48,082 bases of DNA from Flavobacterium sp. (GTDB lineage: Bacteria > Bacteroidota > Bacteroidia > Flavobacteriales > Flavobacteriaceae). The stretch spans positions 1 through 48,082 of the forward strand of contig NZ_JANXUG010000096.1 of NCBI RefSeq assembly GCF_025352015.1, given 5' to 3'. The position numbers and the translations under genes were made by a program. The number at the start of each line of letters is the position of its first letter. Positions within the stretch are counted from its first letter, which is position 1. Positions 26,675 to 34,357 of the stretch are shown piece after piece. The notes under the pieces are model-generated. The model did no database searches. It was not told where the DNA came from and saw only the letters and a program-made list of their open reading frames with translations.

Positions 26675-26823
26675 ACCCCCAAGTTTGGGGTTCAGGGCGT
26701 CAAAAATGGGGTTCCAGACCCCAAATTTGGGGTTGTATAACGTCAAAAATGGGGTTCAGAACGTCAAACTTTGGGGTTCTAGACGTCAAATTTGGGGTTC
26801 AGAACGTCAAACTTTGGGGTTTT
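26675..26823. repeat. Array of seven GGGGTT units at 21-22 bp spacing upstream of mazG
   Basis: GGGG tracts begin at 26687, 26708, 26729, 26751, 26773, 26794 and 26816, i.e. intervals of 21, 21, 22, 22, 21 and 22 bp. The common unit is roughly ACGTCAAANTTTGGGGTTCAG; unit three contains the perfect palindrome ACCCCAAATTTGGGGT (26718-26733). The array ends about 50 bp upstream of the mazG -7 box and just downstream of the terminator of the neighbouring gene. Confidence 0.9.
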
Positions 26824-26830
26824 GCCACTA

Positions 26831-26865
26831 AAAAACCTCTCTACCACAAGGGTCAGAGAGGTTTT
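26831..26865 (-). terminator. Rho-independent terminator of the 26886 gene
   Basis: An 11-bp perfect stem (AAAACCTCTCT with AGAGAGGTTTT), extendable by ACC/GGT inside the loop, ends in a T run on the minus strand, about 20 bp after the stop codon. Confidence 0.88.
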
Positions 26866-26885
26866 GAGTATCGCTAGGGTAGCTT

Positions 26886-27368
26886 TTACTGTGGGTTACT
26901 ACCAGCGTTTTTGCTAACTCCAGTTCTGTTAAAGAACTGCGATAGCTCATCTACTTTTGACTGATAACCTGCCTTGCCAGAACCCGCCTTATATTGGCTG
27001 TAGCCATAATCTTTTAACGAAGCACTGTAGTTGTCAAAATCGTGAAGGATTTTTTTGTTTTCAATACCTTCTACTAATTTTTTAATCCTGAAAAGGATGG
27101 CTTCTGAAAATGCTCTTGACTCAAAATCATTCATAAACTCTACCCAGTCTACAGATGGGTCGCTCAACTCCGGATTTGAAGTTCTCAAATCTCTAACCTT
27201 GTTAACAATAAGTTTGTTTTGCTCATTAACACTACCATATTTTTGGCGTTCTTGTTTAGACAGTGCCACTAATTTGGTGTCAATAGCTGCTTCTAAAAGT
27301 TTCAAATTTGCATCAATCGAAACTTTTTCACTAGCATCGTAGTGATTGTTGTTTAAATTTTCCAACAT
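26886..27368 (-). CDS. Uncharacterised helical protein
   Basis: The 160-residue product has no signal peptide or membrane segment. It is mostly helical and charged (LEAAIDTKLVALSKQERQKYG, FMNDFESRAFSEAILFRIKK), with a Gly/Ser/Lys-rich stretch near 128-137 and a polar C-terminus. I do not recognise the family. It has a -7 box 49 bp upstream and a strong terminator, so it is its own unit. Confidence 0.7.
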   Translation of the reverse strand: MLENLNNNHYDASEKVSIDANLKLLEAAIDTKLVALSKQERQKYGSVNEQNKLIVNKVRDLRTSNPELSDPSVDWVEFMNDFESRAFSEAILFRIKKLVEGIENKKILHDFDNYSASLKDYGYSQYKAGSGKAGYQSKVDELSQFFNRTGVSKNAGSNPQ

Positions 27369-27416
27369 GATAATTACATTTAAAAGGGTTATTTATTTTG
27401 TTTTTTAAACTCTTTT

Positions 27417-27424
27417 CAAAAATA
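27417..27424 (-). promoter_or_regulatory. Predicted -7 box of the 26886 gene
   Basis: The minus strand reads TATTTTTG (TAnnTTTG) 49 bp before the ATG. In a very A+T-rich context, so weak. Confidence 0.35.
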
Positions 27425-27489
27425 AAAAAACTCTTTTTTACTACAAAAAAATTAGAATAAAATTTTATTAAATTTATAAAAGATAAATA

Positions 27490-27885
27490 CTAATGCGCTT
27501 TTGTTGCTCCTCCTGAACTAGTATCATACCATCCACGTGTTTTTGATTTCCATCCAGTTCCACGACAACATTTGCAAGTTAGGGTACCCAGTTGACCACA
27601 ATCAGGACAACCCTTCCAGCCATCTGGATTTATAATACTCTTGCTACAAGCAATCCAGCCTTTGCCCGAACACTTACCACACATAGTATTTGTTTTGCCA
27701 TTACAACAAGGACAATATTCGTTTTTTTCTGAATTCTGTTGATTTTGCTGACTTTGTTGGTTTTGTTGAAGTTTATTAATCTCATTCAATGATTTATTTA
27801 GCTCTTGAGTAATTGCTGTTTCTTCTTGAGGTTTGGAAGTTTCATCAAGTGTTTTCGATGCAGCATTTAGTATTGATTCCAACAA
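27490..27885 (-). CDS. DnaJ-type zinc-finger protein with Q/N-rich linker
   Basis: Up to 131 residues: a helical N-terminus (1-40), a glutamine/asparagine-rich linker (about 41-52), then four cysteine knuckles of the CxxCxGxG kind (CPCCNGKT, CGKCSGKG, CPDCGQLG, CKCCRGTG, about 58-113), as in the DnaJ zinc-binding region. No J-domain is present. It may bind unfolded protein or act as an assembly factor, which is inferred from the family only. The start is uncertain: no ATG precedes the cysteine region, and the TTG at 27885 used here overlaps a TAACTTTG box (27883-27890). Confidence 0.65.
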   Translation of the reverse strand: MLESILNAASKTLDETSKPQEETAITQELNKSLNEINKLQQNQQSQQNQQNSEKNEYCPCCNGKTNTMCGKCSGKGWIACSKSIINPDGWKGCPDCGQLGTLTCKCCRGTGWKSKTRGWYDTSSGGATKAH

Positions 27886-27911
27886 AGTTATATACCGACT
27901 AGTTGCAAAAA

Positions 27912-28364
27912 CTAAACCTTATTTTTTGTGTCAATAATAATCGTAACTGGTCCATCATTACATAGTGCCACTTTCATATCGGCACCAAACCGTCCTGTTT
28001 GAACTTTTTTCCCCAGTTCAAGTTCTATTTGGGTGATGAAACTTTCGTAGAGCGGAATGGCGATTTCGGGTTTCGCCGCTTTGATATAAGACGGACGATT
28101 CCCTTTTTTGGTAGCAGCGTGTAGTGTAAATTGTGATACAACAATCATATCGCCATAAACCTCTTTGAGTGATAAATTCATCACATGGTTTTCATCGTTA
28201 AAGATTCGTACGTTGGCAATTTTGGCGGCTAGCCAACTGCAATCTTCCTGACTATCGGCAGTTTCAATACTTATTAAAACCAGTAATCCTTGATCAATAG
28301 CGGCTATTTTTAACCTATCTATAGTTACAGAGGCGGAGGAAACGCGTTGAAGGACTGCTTTCAT
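27912..28364 (-). CDS. dtd: D-aminoacyl-tRNA deacylase
   Basis: The 150-residue enzyme removes D-amino acids mischarged onto tRNA. Signature regions are MKAVLQRVSSASVT at the N-terminus, VVSQFTLHA (the SQFT active-site motif) and the C-terminal NDGPVTI (the NxGPxT motif). I choose the ATG at 28364: the family starts with MK-A-LQRV, and the 14 extra codons of a longer frame (to 28406) are read from a dispersed repeat. It follows rsgA on the same strand. Confidence 0.95.
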   Translation of the reverse strand: MKAVLQRVSSASVTIDRLKIAAIDQGLLVLISIETADSQEDCSWLAAKIANVRIFNDENHVMNLSLKEVYGDMIVVSQFTLHAATKKGNRPSYIKAAKPEIAIPLYESFITQIELELGKKVQTGRFGADMKVALCNDGPVTIIIDTKNKV

Positions 28365-28370
28365 TAATAA

Positions 28371-28440
28371 AGTCTTAAAGTTAAAAAGTCGAAAGTTGAA
28401 AGCCATTTTAGTTTTGACTTTATGACTTCAGACTTTTGAC
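28371..28440. repeat. Dispersed GACTTT inverted repeat filling the rsgA/dtd spacer
   Basis: The left side, AGTCTTAAAGTTAAAAAGTC, then GAAAGTTGAAAG, faces the right side GACTTTATGACTTCAGACTT then TTGAC. Nearly the whole spacer between the rsgA stop and the dtd ATG consists of it. The same element fills the metH/metF spacer (35331-35396). Confidence 0.85.
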
Positions 28441-29417
28441 TATTTCCTAGTTTCATCGCTAGCAATTCTATCATCATTGTACACATCAGAGCGGTAATGC
28501 TCGTCGTCGCCTTCTAGTATTTTGAGGTAACTATTGTATCGAGACCAAGCTATTTTATTGGCTTCCAACGCTTTTTTGACGGCGCAATGTGGTTCGTCTT
28601 TATGCAAACAATTGTTAAACTTGCATTGCTCTTGGAGTTTAAAAAACTCTGGAAAATAACCACTTACCTCTGAAGGTTCCATATCAACGATTCCGAAACC
28701 TTTGATGCCAGGAGTATCAATAATTTTGGCATCAAAGTTCAAATCATACATCTCGGCAAACGTGGTGGTGTGCTGTCCTTGTTTGCTTTGTTCTGAAATG
28801 TTTTTGGTTTTGAGGTTCAAATTAGGTTCTAGTGCATTGACCAAGGTAGATTTCCCAACTCCTGAATGTCCCGAAAACATACTGACATTGGCCGTCATCA
28901 ATTGCTTTAACTGCGTAATGCCTTTGTGTTCGAGAGCTGAAACTTTTAGGCATTTGTAACCAATTTCAGAATAGATGTATTGCAAATACAGTTGTTCCTC
29001 TTTCATGGCTTCATCGTAAGTATCTGTTTTGTTAAAAATCAAAACAGCTTCTATACCATAGGCTTCGGCGGTGACCAAAAATCGATCGATAAAACTAGTA
29101 GTGGTTGGTGGATTATTAATGGTGATTAACAAAAAAACAAGATCGATATTTGAAGCAATAATATGCGTTTGTTTGGACAGATTCACCGATTTTCTGACAA
29201 TATAATTTTTTCGGTCGTGAATGTTGGAAATGCTACCCGTAACGGCATCCGAGGTTTCATCTAATTCAAAATCTACGACATCACCCACCGCAATTGGGTT
29301 GGTGCTTTTGATGCCTTGCATACGGAATTTACCTTTGATACGGCATTCAAAAATTTGGTTATCCGCAGTTTTTACGGAGTACCAACTTCCTGTAGATTTG
29401 TAGACGAGTCCTGTCAT
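28440..29417 (-). CDS. rsgA: Ribosome small-subunit-dependent GTPase A
   Basis: The 325-residue protein matures the 30S subunit and is a circularly permuted GTPase. An N-terminal OB-fold (about 1-70) precedes the permuted G motifs: G4 NKTD (129-132), G1 GHSGVGKST (183-191), G3 DTPG (234-237). The C-terminal zinc site follows (Cys265, Cys270, His272, Cys278). Length and order are normal. A TATCTTTG box lies only 5 bp before the ATG, suggesting a very short or absent leader. Confidence 0.95.
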   Translation of the reverse strand: MTGLVYKSTGSWYSVKTADNQIFECRIKGKFRMQGIKSTNPIAVGDVVDFELDETSDAVTGSISNIHDRKNYIVRKSVNLSKQTHIIASNIDLVFLLITINNPPTTTSFIDRFLVTAEAYGIEAVLIFNKTDTYDEAMKEEQLYLQYIYSEIGYKCLKVSALEHKGITQLKQLMTANVSMFSGHSGVGKSTLVNALEPNLNLKTKNISEQSKQGQHTTTFAEMYDLNFDAKIIDTPGIKGFGIVDMEPSEVSGYFPEFFKLQEQCKFNNCLHKDEPHCAVKKALEANKIAWSRYNSYLKILEGDDEHYRSDVYNDDRIASDETRK

Positions 29418-29421
29418 GCCG

Positions 29422-29429
29422 CAAAGATA
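29422..29429 (-). promoter_or_regulatory. Predicted -7 box of rsgA, almost touching the start codon
   Basis: The minus strand reads TATCTTTG, a perfect TAnnTTTG match ending 5 bp before the ATG at 29417. If used, the transcript would be leaderless or nearly so. Confidence 0.5.
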
Positions 29430-29456
29430 AGATTTTAGAATTTAGAATAATTGAAT

Positions 29457-29487
29457 AAAAAAAGACTGTTTTAAAAACAGTCTTTTT
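29457..29487 (-). terminator. Rho-independent terminator downstream of the decayed gene
   Basis: A 13-bp stem (AAAAAGACTGTTT with AAACAGTCTTTTT) with a 3-nt loop ends in seven T on the minus strand, 21 bp after the stop at 29508. It would work in either direction. Confidence 0.88.
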
Positions 29488-29507
29488 GTTAATTAAAAAA
29501 CACAAAT

Positions 29508-30136
29508 CTAATTCAGATAAGGAAAATTTCTTGAAACTTTTCTCATCATATGTTCAACTAAATCATCTGTTGAAGATGAAAGAGTGTCATCCATTGTTTT
29601 GAAAAATCTCCATAACAATTCGCCATCAGCTCCATTATTTAAAGTCATAATTAATGAACCTGTACCTGTTTTACCTCTAAATCCTCCAAACATAATAACC
29701 GACGCAATTGCCGCTCCTTCAGATTTTGACTGCTCTGATTCAAAAGTACCTCCAATAATTGCATCAACACCTAATATTTTTGCAATCTCATCATTAGTCA
29801 TTTCATCTAACTTATCAATCACACCAGCTTTTTTTAACAAAATGTTTGTTTTTTCAACATCTTGAAAATTCACAGTATAGTTATCTCTTTTACGCAAGAG
29901 AAAAGTATACATACTAGACTGAATAGATTTTGACATTTTAATCTCTTGTTCTTTGTTAGCGTCTTCACTAAAATTTTTTGGCTGTTATCTATAAGATATT
30001 TTAACTGTAAATGGCAAAATAGCTACAATTTTATGAAGCTTAATTGCTGATTTTAATTGAGGACTTTCAAAAATTTGCTTTTGAGAGAATCCAATTGAGC
30101 TGATAAATAAAAAAAATAATAGGATATTTTTTTCAT
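29508..30136 (-). pseudogene. Decayed secreted-protein gene (frameshift plus nonsense)
   Basis: The intact 3' part encodes 142 residues (from the ATG at 29936) with IIGGTFESEQSKSEGAA and GTGSLIMTLNNGADGELLWRF. Upstream, the reading frame continues in homologous-looking sequence. An ATG at 30136 starts MKKISYYFF, a run of eight T shifts the frame by one, and the other frame continues with a perfect signal-peptide end LFISSIGFSQ and then KLHKIVAILPFTVKIS. A TAA at 29985-29987 then interrupts the frame before QPKNFSEDANKEQE. Restoring one T and reading the TAA as CAA gives one continuous secreted protein of about 209 residues. The family function is unknown to me; the part VAILPF...LWRF resembles lipoproteins that set up and report a periplasmic factor, but I cannot name it. 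Confidence 0.8.
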
Positions 30137-30235
30137 TTTGACTTTTTTAAATGTTATTGATTGTTATTATTGTTGCCGCAATGATACAAAAACAAAAATG
30201 ATAAATCATAGGTTTTATTTTTTATCGGTTATAAA

Positions 30236-31323
30236 TCAGCCATTAATGATTTTCTCCTGGTGGCTTATGCTTTCTTGGTGTATTGCTTTGAAAATTTTTA
30301 AAATAAATTCTTCGCTCAAGCCACGTTCCTCGCCTTCTAATATCATTTTGCCAAGTATTTCATTCCAGCGTTTGTTTTGTAAAACGGCAACATTTTTAGC
30401 TTTTTTGAGGGCACCAATCTGTTCTGCTACTTTCATTCGATTACCAAGAATTTCCAATAATTTACTATCGGCAATATCAATGTTAGCCCGAAGTTTTATC
30501 ATTTCGGTATTGTAATCAACCTCTTCGGTGGTTCTTTTTTTTACTTTCAAATCGTCAAATATTTGTTTCAAAACCGTTGGTGTAACTTGTTGCGCGGCAT
30601 CACTCCAAGCGTTGTCCGGGTCAACATGCGTTTCAATAATCAATCCGTCATAATTCAAATCCAGTGCCTGTTGCGAAACTTCTAGAATCATATCTCTTCG
30701 GCCAGTAATGTGCGAAGGATCACAAATTAAAGGCAAATCGGGAAAGCGGCTTTGTAGTTCGATAGCAATCTGCCATTCGGGAATGTTTCTGTATTTTGTT
30801 TTTTCGTAAGTCGAAAATCCTCTGTGGATTACGCCCAGTTTTTTTATTCCGGCATTGTACAATCTTTCCACACCGCCAATCCACAAAGCCAAATCGGGAT
30901 TTACCGGATTTTTTACCAAAACAATTTTATCGGTTCCAGCCAAAGCATCAGCAATTTCCTGAACAGCAAACGGATTAACTGTGGTACGTGCGCCAATCCA
31001 TAACACATCAATATCGTGTTCTAATGCTAATTTAACATGGGCTGCATTTGCTACTTCAGTTGCCATTAACAAACCTGTTTCAGCTTTTGCTTTCTGAAGC
31101 CATTTTAGACCGATAGCTCCAACGCCTTCAAATCCGCCGGGACGTGTTCTGGGTTTCCAAATTCCCGCACGCAAATTAAAATACTAACATCAGAGTCTTT
31201 TAATTTGCGTGCAATTTTCAGTACCTGGTCTTCAGTTTCCGCACTACATGGTCCGGCAATTACTAGTGGATGACTCAATTTAAAATCGTCTAACCACTTT
31301 CTGTTTTCTTGTGTAATATTCAT
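30236..31323 (-). pseudogene. Bifunctional DAHP synthase / chorismate mutase, frameshifted
   Basis: The gene would catalyse the first shikimate step (PEP plus erythrose-4-phosphate) and chorismate to prephenate. The N-terminal part (31323 to about 31180) encodes SHPLVIAGPCSAETEDQVLKI; the rest, in another frame from about 31183, encodes RAGIWKPRTRPGGFEGVG, WIGARTTVNPF, LVKNPVNPD, CDPSHITGRRD, IIETHVDPDNAWSDA and a C-terminal chorismate mutase (about the last 95 residues, RANIDIADSKLLEILGNRM). One missing base between 31172 and 31186 explains the shift; both frames are otherwise intact. The break falls just before the RAGIWKPR substrate-binding loop. The 312-residue downstream frame alone lacks the GPCSAE motif. 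It may be a true mutation or a base-calling error in an A/T run. Confidence 0.85.
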
Positions 31324-31486
31324 AGCATTTTATCTTCTGTAAATTTATTGTTTTTTTAAACCAGTAAGAAATTAAGTTTTATTTTTAACTTTTCGGTTGC
31401 GCTTTCGGGTTTGTTCTTTGATCCATCCTGAATCTAGGGACAAAATCATAAAACTGGCAATTTTTCGTTACCGTTGCATTAATTAT

Positions 31487-31494
31487 TACATTTG
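31487..31494 (+). promoter_or_regulatory. Predicted -7 box of gldA
   Basis: TACATTTG matches TAnnTTTG 17 bp before the gldA ATG; no TTG at normal -33 spacing. Confidence 0.5.
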
Positions 31495-31511
31495 TTCTAA
31501 ATATTTCAATT

Positions 31512-32420
31512 ATGTCAATAGAAGTTCAGAATATTTCAAAAAGTTATGGTTCCCAAAAAGCATTAGACAATGTTTCTTTCTCGGTAAAAAAAGGAGAAAT
31601 CGTTGGTTTTCTTGGTCCGAATGGCTCCGGAAAATCTACTTTGATGAAAATTTTGACAACCTTTATCAATGCTGATGAGGGAACTGCCTCTGTAAACGGA
31701 AGCGACGTAAATGCAAATCAAAAAGCCGTGCAGCTTTCGGTTGGCTATCTTCCGGAACACAATCCGTTGTATTTCGATTTATATGTTCGCGAATATTTAG
31801 CATTTAATGCTGATGTTTATAAAGTCGCAAAAGCCCGAATTGAAGAAGTAATTCAGTTAACAGGATTATCGCCCGAAAGTCATAAAAAAATTGGGCAACT
31901 ATCAAAAGGATATCGTCAGCGTGTGGGTTTGGCGACTGCTTTATTGCACAATCCTGATGTGCTAATTTTGGACGAACCTACAACCGGACTTGACCCCAAT
32001 CAATTAGTGGAAATAAGAAACGTAATAAAAAACGTTGGGAAAGACAAAACGGTTTTTCTCTCCACACACATTATGCAGGAAGTTGAGGCAATCTGCGACC
32101 GCGTAATCATTATTGATAACGGAAAAATTGTAACTGATAAAAAACTGGACAAACTTGTTTCGGAAGAGAAAGAACAAATCATCGAAGTCGAATTTGATAA
32201 AATTATTAATGAAAGTTTGTTAGCCAGTTTGCAAAACATTAAAACCTTTAAAAAAACTAGCGATAATCTTTGGATATTAACTTTCGCTACAGAAGAAGAT
32301 ATGCGTCCGAAAGTATTTGATTTTGCCCACGATAACGGCTTGAAAACACTTCAAATAAGTTTAAAAAGCAAAAATTTAGAACAAATTTTTAGGGAGAAAA
32401 CCAATAAAAATAGTAATTAG
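31512..32420 (+). CDS. gldA: Gliding-motility ABC transporter ATP-binding protein GldA
   Basis: The 302-residue ATPase has Walker A GPNGSGKST (35-43), a Q-loop region VGYLPEHNPLYFDLYVREYL, the ABC signature LSKGYRQR, Walker B VLILDEPTTGLDPNQ and an H-loop STHIMQEVEAICDRV. The YLPEHNPLY and LDPNQLVEIRNVIK stretches are those I know from flavobacterial GldA. GldA with GldF and GldG is needed for gliding motility in Flavobacterium johnsoniae; gldFG are not here, and gldA is known to be unlinked from them in that species. It is the only plus-strand gene between 16472 and 40836. Confidence 0.9.
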   Translation: MSIEVQNISKSYGSQKALDNVSFSVKKGEIVGFLGPNGSGKSTLMKILTTFINADEGTASVNGSDVNANQKAVQLSVGYLPEHNPLYFDLYVREYLAFNADVYKVAKARIEEVIQLTGLSPESHKKIGQLSKGYRQRVGLATALLHNPDVLILDEPTTGLDPNQLVEIRNVIKNVGKDKTVFLSTHIMQEVEAICDRVIIIDNGKIVTDKKLDKLVSEEKEQIIEVEFDKIINESLLASLQNIKTFKKTSDNLWILTFATEEDMRPKVFDFAHDNGLKTLQISLKSKNLEQIFREKTNKNSN

Positions 32421-32431
32421 CAAACTGTAAT

Positions 32432-33184
32432 TTAAGGATAAACTACTTGCCCCGTAAACAAGGCATCGAGCGGTGAATGAATGGGCGGTAAATTCTTCAA
32501 AACTAAATTTCCTGTACTGTTTAAAAGTCCCGTCACACTTTGAATAGGGTTTACAATCATATCGTTAGATCCACGATGATACACCACAACATTTTGAGCA
32601 ATCAAATTTTCTGCTTCAATTCTTCCATCGCCAAAATAAAAATTAAAATGAGCAGAATTAGTTTGTCCCGACAGAAAAAAGCGCGATACATTATTATTGG
32701 AGATAGTAATTGAATTATTATTCAAATTAAGAATAAAATCTCCTGTGCCTGCGCCAGCTTCGCCATCGGCATCTTTATCTAAGGACAATACACTCAAATT
32801 TGCAAAAGTCAAAACACCGTTGGTTCTGATAGTTCTGTCGGTTTTTGAATAAATTTCTTCAAGTGTTGGTGTGGTAACTAAAATTTTGGTTTGTCCGTAA
32901 GCTCGAACCCAATTGCAACTTAACTCGTCTTTAAAAATTAATTGGTCTCCATTTTGTATCACCGAAACATTGTCGATAAAATTAGAACCAGCCTGAATCT
33001 GTACCTTATAGGCTGCGCCTTCTGTAACGACCACTTCAATTCCCTTATAAACCTTTATTTTCTTGAACGGCAATACAGCGATTTCTTTTGTAATTGTAGC
33101 ACCCGAAGTTTGAATACAATCACTTGGCTTTTCACACGAGGTAATAATCAAAATACTTATGATAAATAATACTTTTTTTTTCAT
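32432..33184 (-). CDS. Head-GIN-domain lipoprotein (DUF2807-like)
   Basis: The 250-residue product has a lipoprotein signal (lipobox TSC, Cys17) and a beta-solenoid-like body: LPFKKIKVYKGIEVVVTEG starts the domain, followed by VQAGSNFIDNVSVIQNGDQL and regularly spaced short beta steps (SITISNNNVSRFFLSG, AHFNFYFGDGRIEAENLIA). This matches the putative auto-transporter adhesin head GIN domain, common in Bacteroidota. The function is unknown. It follows the PagL-like gene by 10 bp and probably shares its transcript; it converges with gldA, separated by 11 bp. Confidence 0.82.
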   Translation of the reverse strand: MKKKVLFIISILIITSCEKPSDCIQTSGATITKEIAVLPFKKIKVYKGIEVVVTEGAAYKVQIQAGSNFIDNVSVIQNGDQLIFKDELSCNWVRAYGQTKILVTTPTLEEIYSKTDRTIRTNGVLTFANLSVLSLDKDADGEAGAGTGDFILNLNNNSITISNNNVSRFFLSGQTNSAHFNFYFGDGRIEAENLIAQNVVVYHRGSNDMIVNPIQSVTGLLNSTGNLVLKNLPPIHSPLDALFTGQVVYP

Positions 33185-33194
33185 CTTTTCAGTT

Positions 33195-34283
33195 TTATAA
33201 TCTTACACCAACCCCAAATTCTAGTGCTTCTGCAAGAAACAAATGCGTTTTTATGGTAAATCCACCAAAAATTTTATTGGTAAAATAATACTTTATGCCC
33301 ACGCGATCATAAACCGGAATGTCTTTGTTAAATGGGCGATAGACGTAATAACCTAGTTGTGTTTCGAGCGAAATTCGGTTGATAAATAATTCGTGCCCAA
33401 TAAAAACACCTACGCGTTTGTAATCTGTATTGGGGTCAATATTCATTTCGGGATAGGCAACTGCAAAGTATTTGATATAATCTTTGAAAGATTGGGTTAA
33501 GAACAATTCTGTGCCTAGTTGCAAAGCTGATTTTCTATTCAATCGCTTATCTACATAAAAACCAATATGGTAAAAAGGCCTTTGTCCGCTCCGAATAATA
33601 GGACTTTCGTTAATTCCTGAACGCAAAACAAAGTTGTAGTGTATCGGCTGATGATTTATTTTTGTAATTCGGGCAGTATCAACGATTCTAGCTTTTTCTG
33701 GATTAAAATTATAGTTAAACCCAAGATTAAGCACATAAGTATTAATACCGCTGTTGGGCGATTTTATTCTTCCGTTGGAGTAATGCGTAAACAACAGCCC
33801 AGTATGAAAACCAAAAGGTTTTAACAAAGTTTGGTTATCATAATTAAGTCCAATATTAGTATTAGCCATCAGTTGTGAACCAAATGCTTTATTGATACTA
33901 TTACTAACTTTATCATACGGATTTGTGGTCAATGCAATTCCTTGAGATAAACTGAAGAGTACTCTTCGCTTGAAAAAATAAAAATTATATAAGCCACCCA
34001 CCGAATAATTTTGACCCAAAGGCTGACTTTTAAAATCTTGATATAAAAAATAAGCGCCATAATCTGGGAAATTATAAGCATGATGCCATTCTTTGCTGCC
34101 ATTACTTTTCACCAAAAAACTAACCATCACACCTTCGGGATGACCATTGACTATTTGCGCTACATCATCACGATGAGGCAAAACATTGCCTCTTAAAATA
34201 GATGCTTCAATGGCAAAGCAACCTTTTTGTTGCGCCATGACAATACCCGAAATCAAAAAAAGCAAATAATAAATCCTGTTCAT
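33195..34283 (-). CDS. PagL-like acyloxyacyl hydrolase (lipid A 3-O-deacylase family)
   Basis: The 362-residue outer-membrane protein has a signal peptide (1-17, ending VMAQ) and alternating beta-barrel strands to the C-terminus. The catalytic-site motif FTHYSNGRIKSPNSGIN (His-x-Ser-Asn, then Pro/Asn/Gly spacing) is that of PagL. The enzyme would remove a 3-linked acyl chain from lipid A and so modify the outer membrane. The N-terminal ~100 residues are longer than in classical PagL, as usual in Bacteroidota members. A -7 box lies 19 bp upstream of the ATG. Confidence 0.82.
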   Translation of the reverse strand: MNRIYYLLFLISGIVMAQQKGCFAIEASILRGNVLPHRDDVAQIVNGHPEGVMVSFLVKSNGSKEWHHAYNFPDYGAYFLYQDFKSQPLGQNYSVGGLYNFYFFKRRVLFSLSQGIALTTNPYDKVSNSINKAFGSQLMANTNIGLNYDNQTLLKPFGFHTGLLFTHYSNGRIKSPNSGINTYVLNLGFNYNFNPEKARIVDTARITKINHQPIHYNFVLRSGINESPIIRSGQRPFYHIGFYVDKRLNRKSALQLGTELFLTQSFKDYIKYFAVAYPEMNIDPNTDYKRVGVFIGHELFINRISLETQLGYYVYRPFNKDIPVYDRVGIKYYFTNKIFGGFTIKTHLFLAEALEFGVGVRL

Positions 34284-34302
34284 GCAAAAAATTTAATTCG
34301 CA

Positions 34303-34310
34303 CAAATATA
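34303..34310 (-). promoter_or_regulatory. Predicted -7 box of the PagL-like gene
   Basis: The minus strand reads TATATTTG (TAnnTTTG) 20 bp before the ATG. Confidence 0.5.
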
Positions 34311-34357
34311 GCAGAATATCTTAATGAGAGGAATTTTTGTAAATTATGCGATGCGAG

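Noticed and set aside
26569..26682. N-terminal extension of the MazG-like gene
   Set aside because: It would translate a dispersed repeat and lie across the -7 box; the family starts near the inner ATG.
26675..26823. CRISPR array
   Set aside because: Units are contiguous at 21-22 bp with no unique spacers and no cas genes nearby.
31172..31186. Programmed -1 frameshifting in the DAHP synthase gene
   Set aside because: No X XXY YYZ slippery heptamer or following structure is visible, and family members are normally encoded in one frame.
31397..31675. A 92-codon plus-strand frame overlapping the gldA start
   Set aside because: It overlaps the well-supported gldA start and reads through its Walker A region in another frame.
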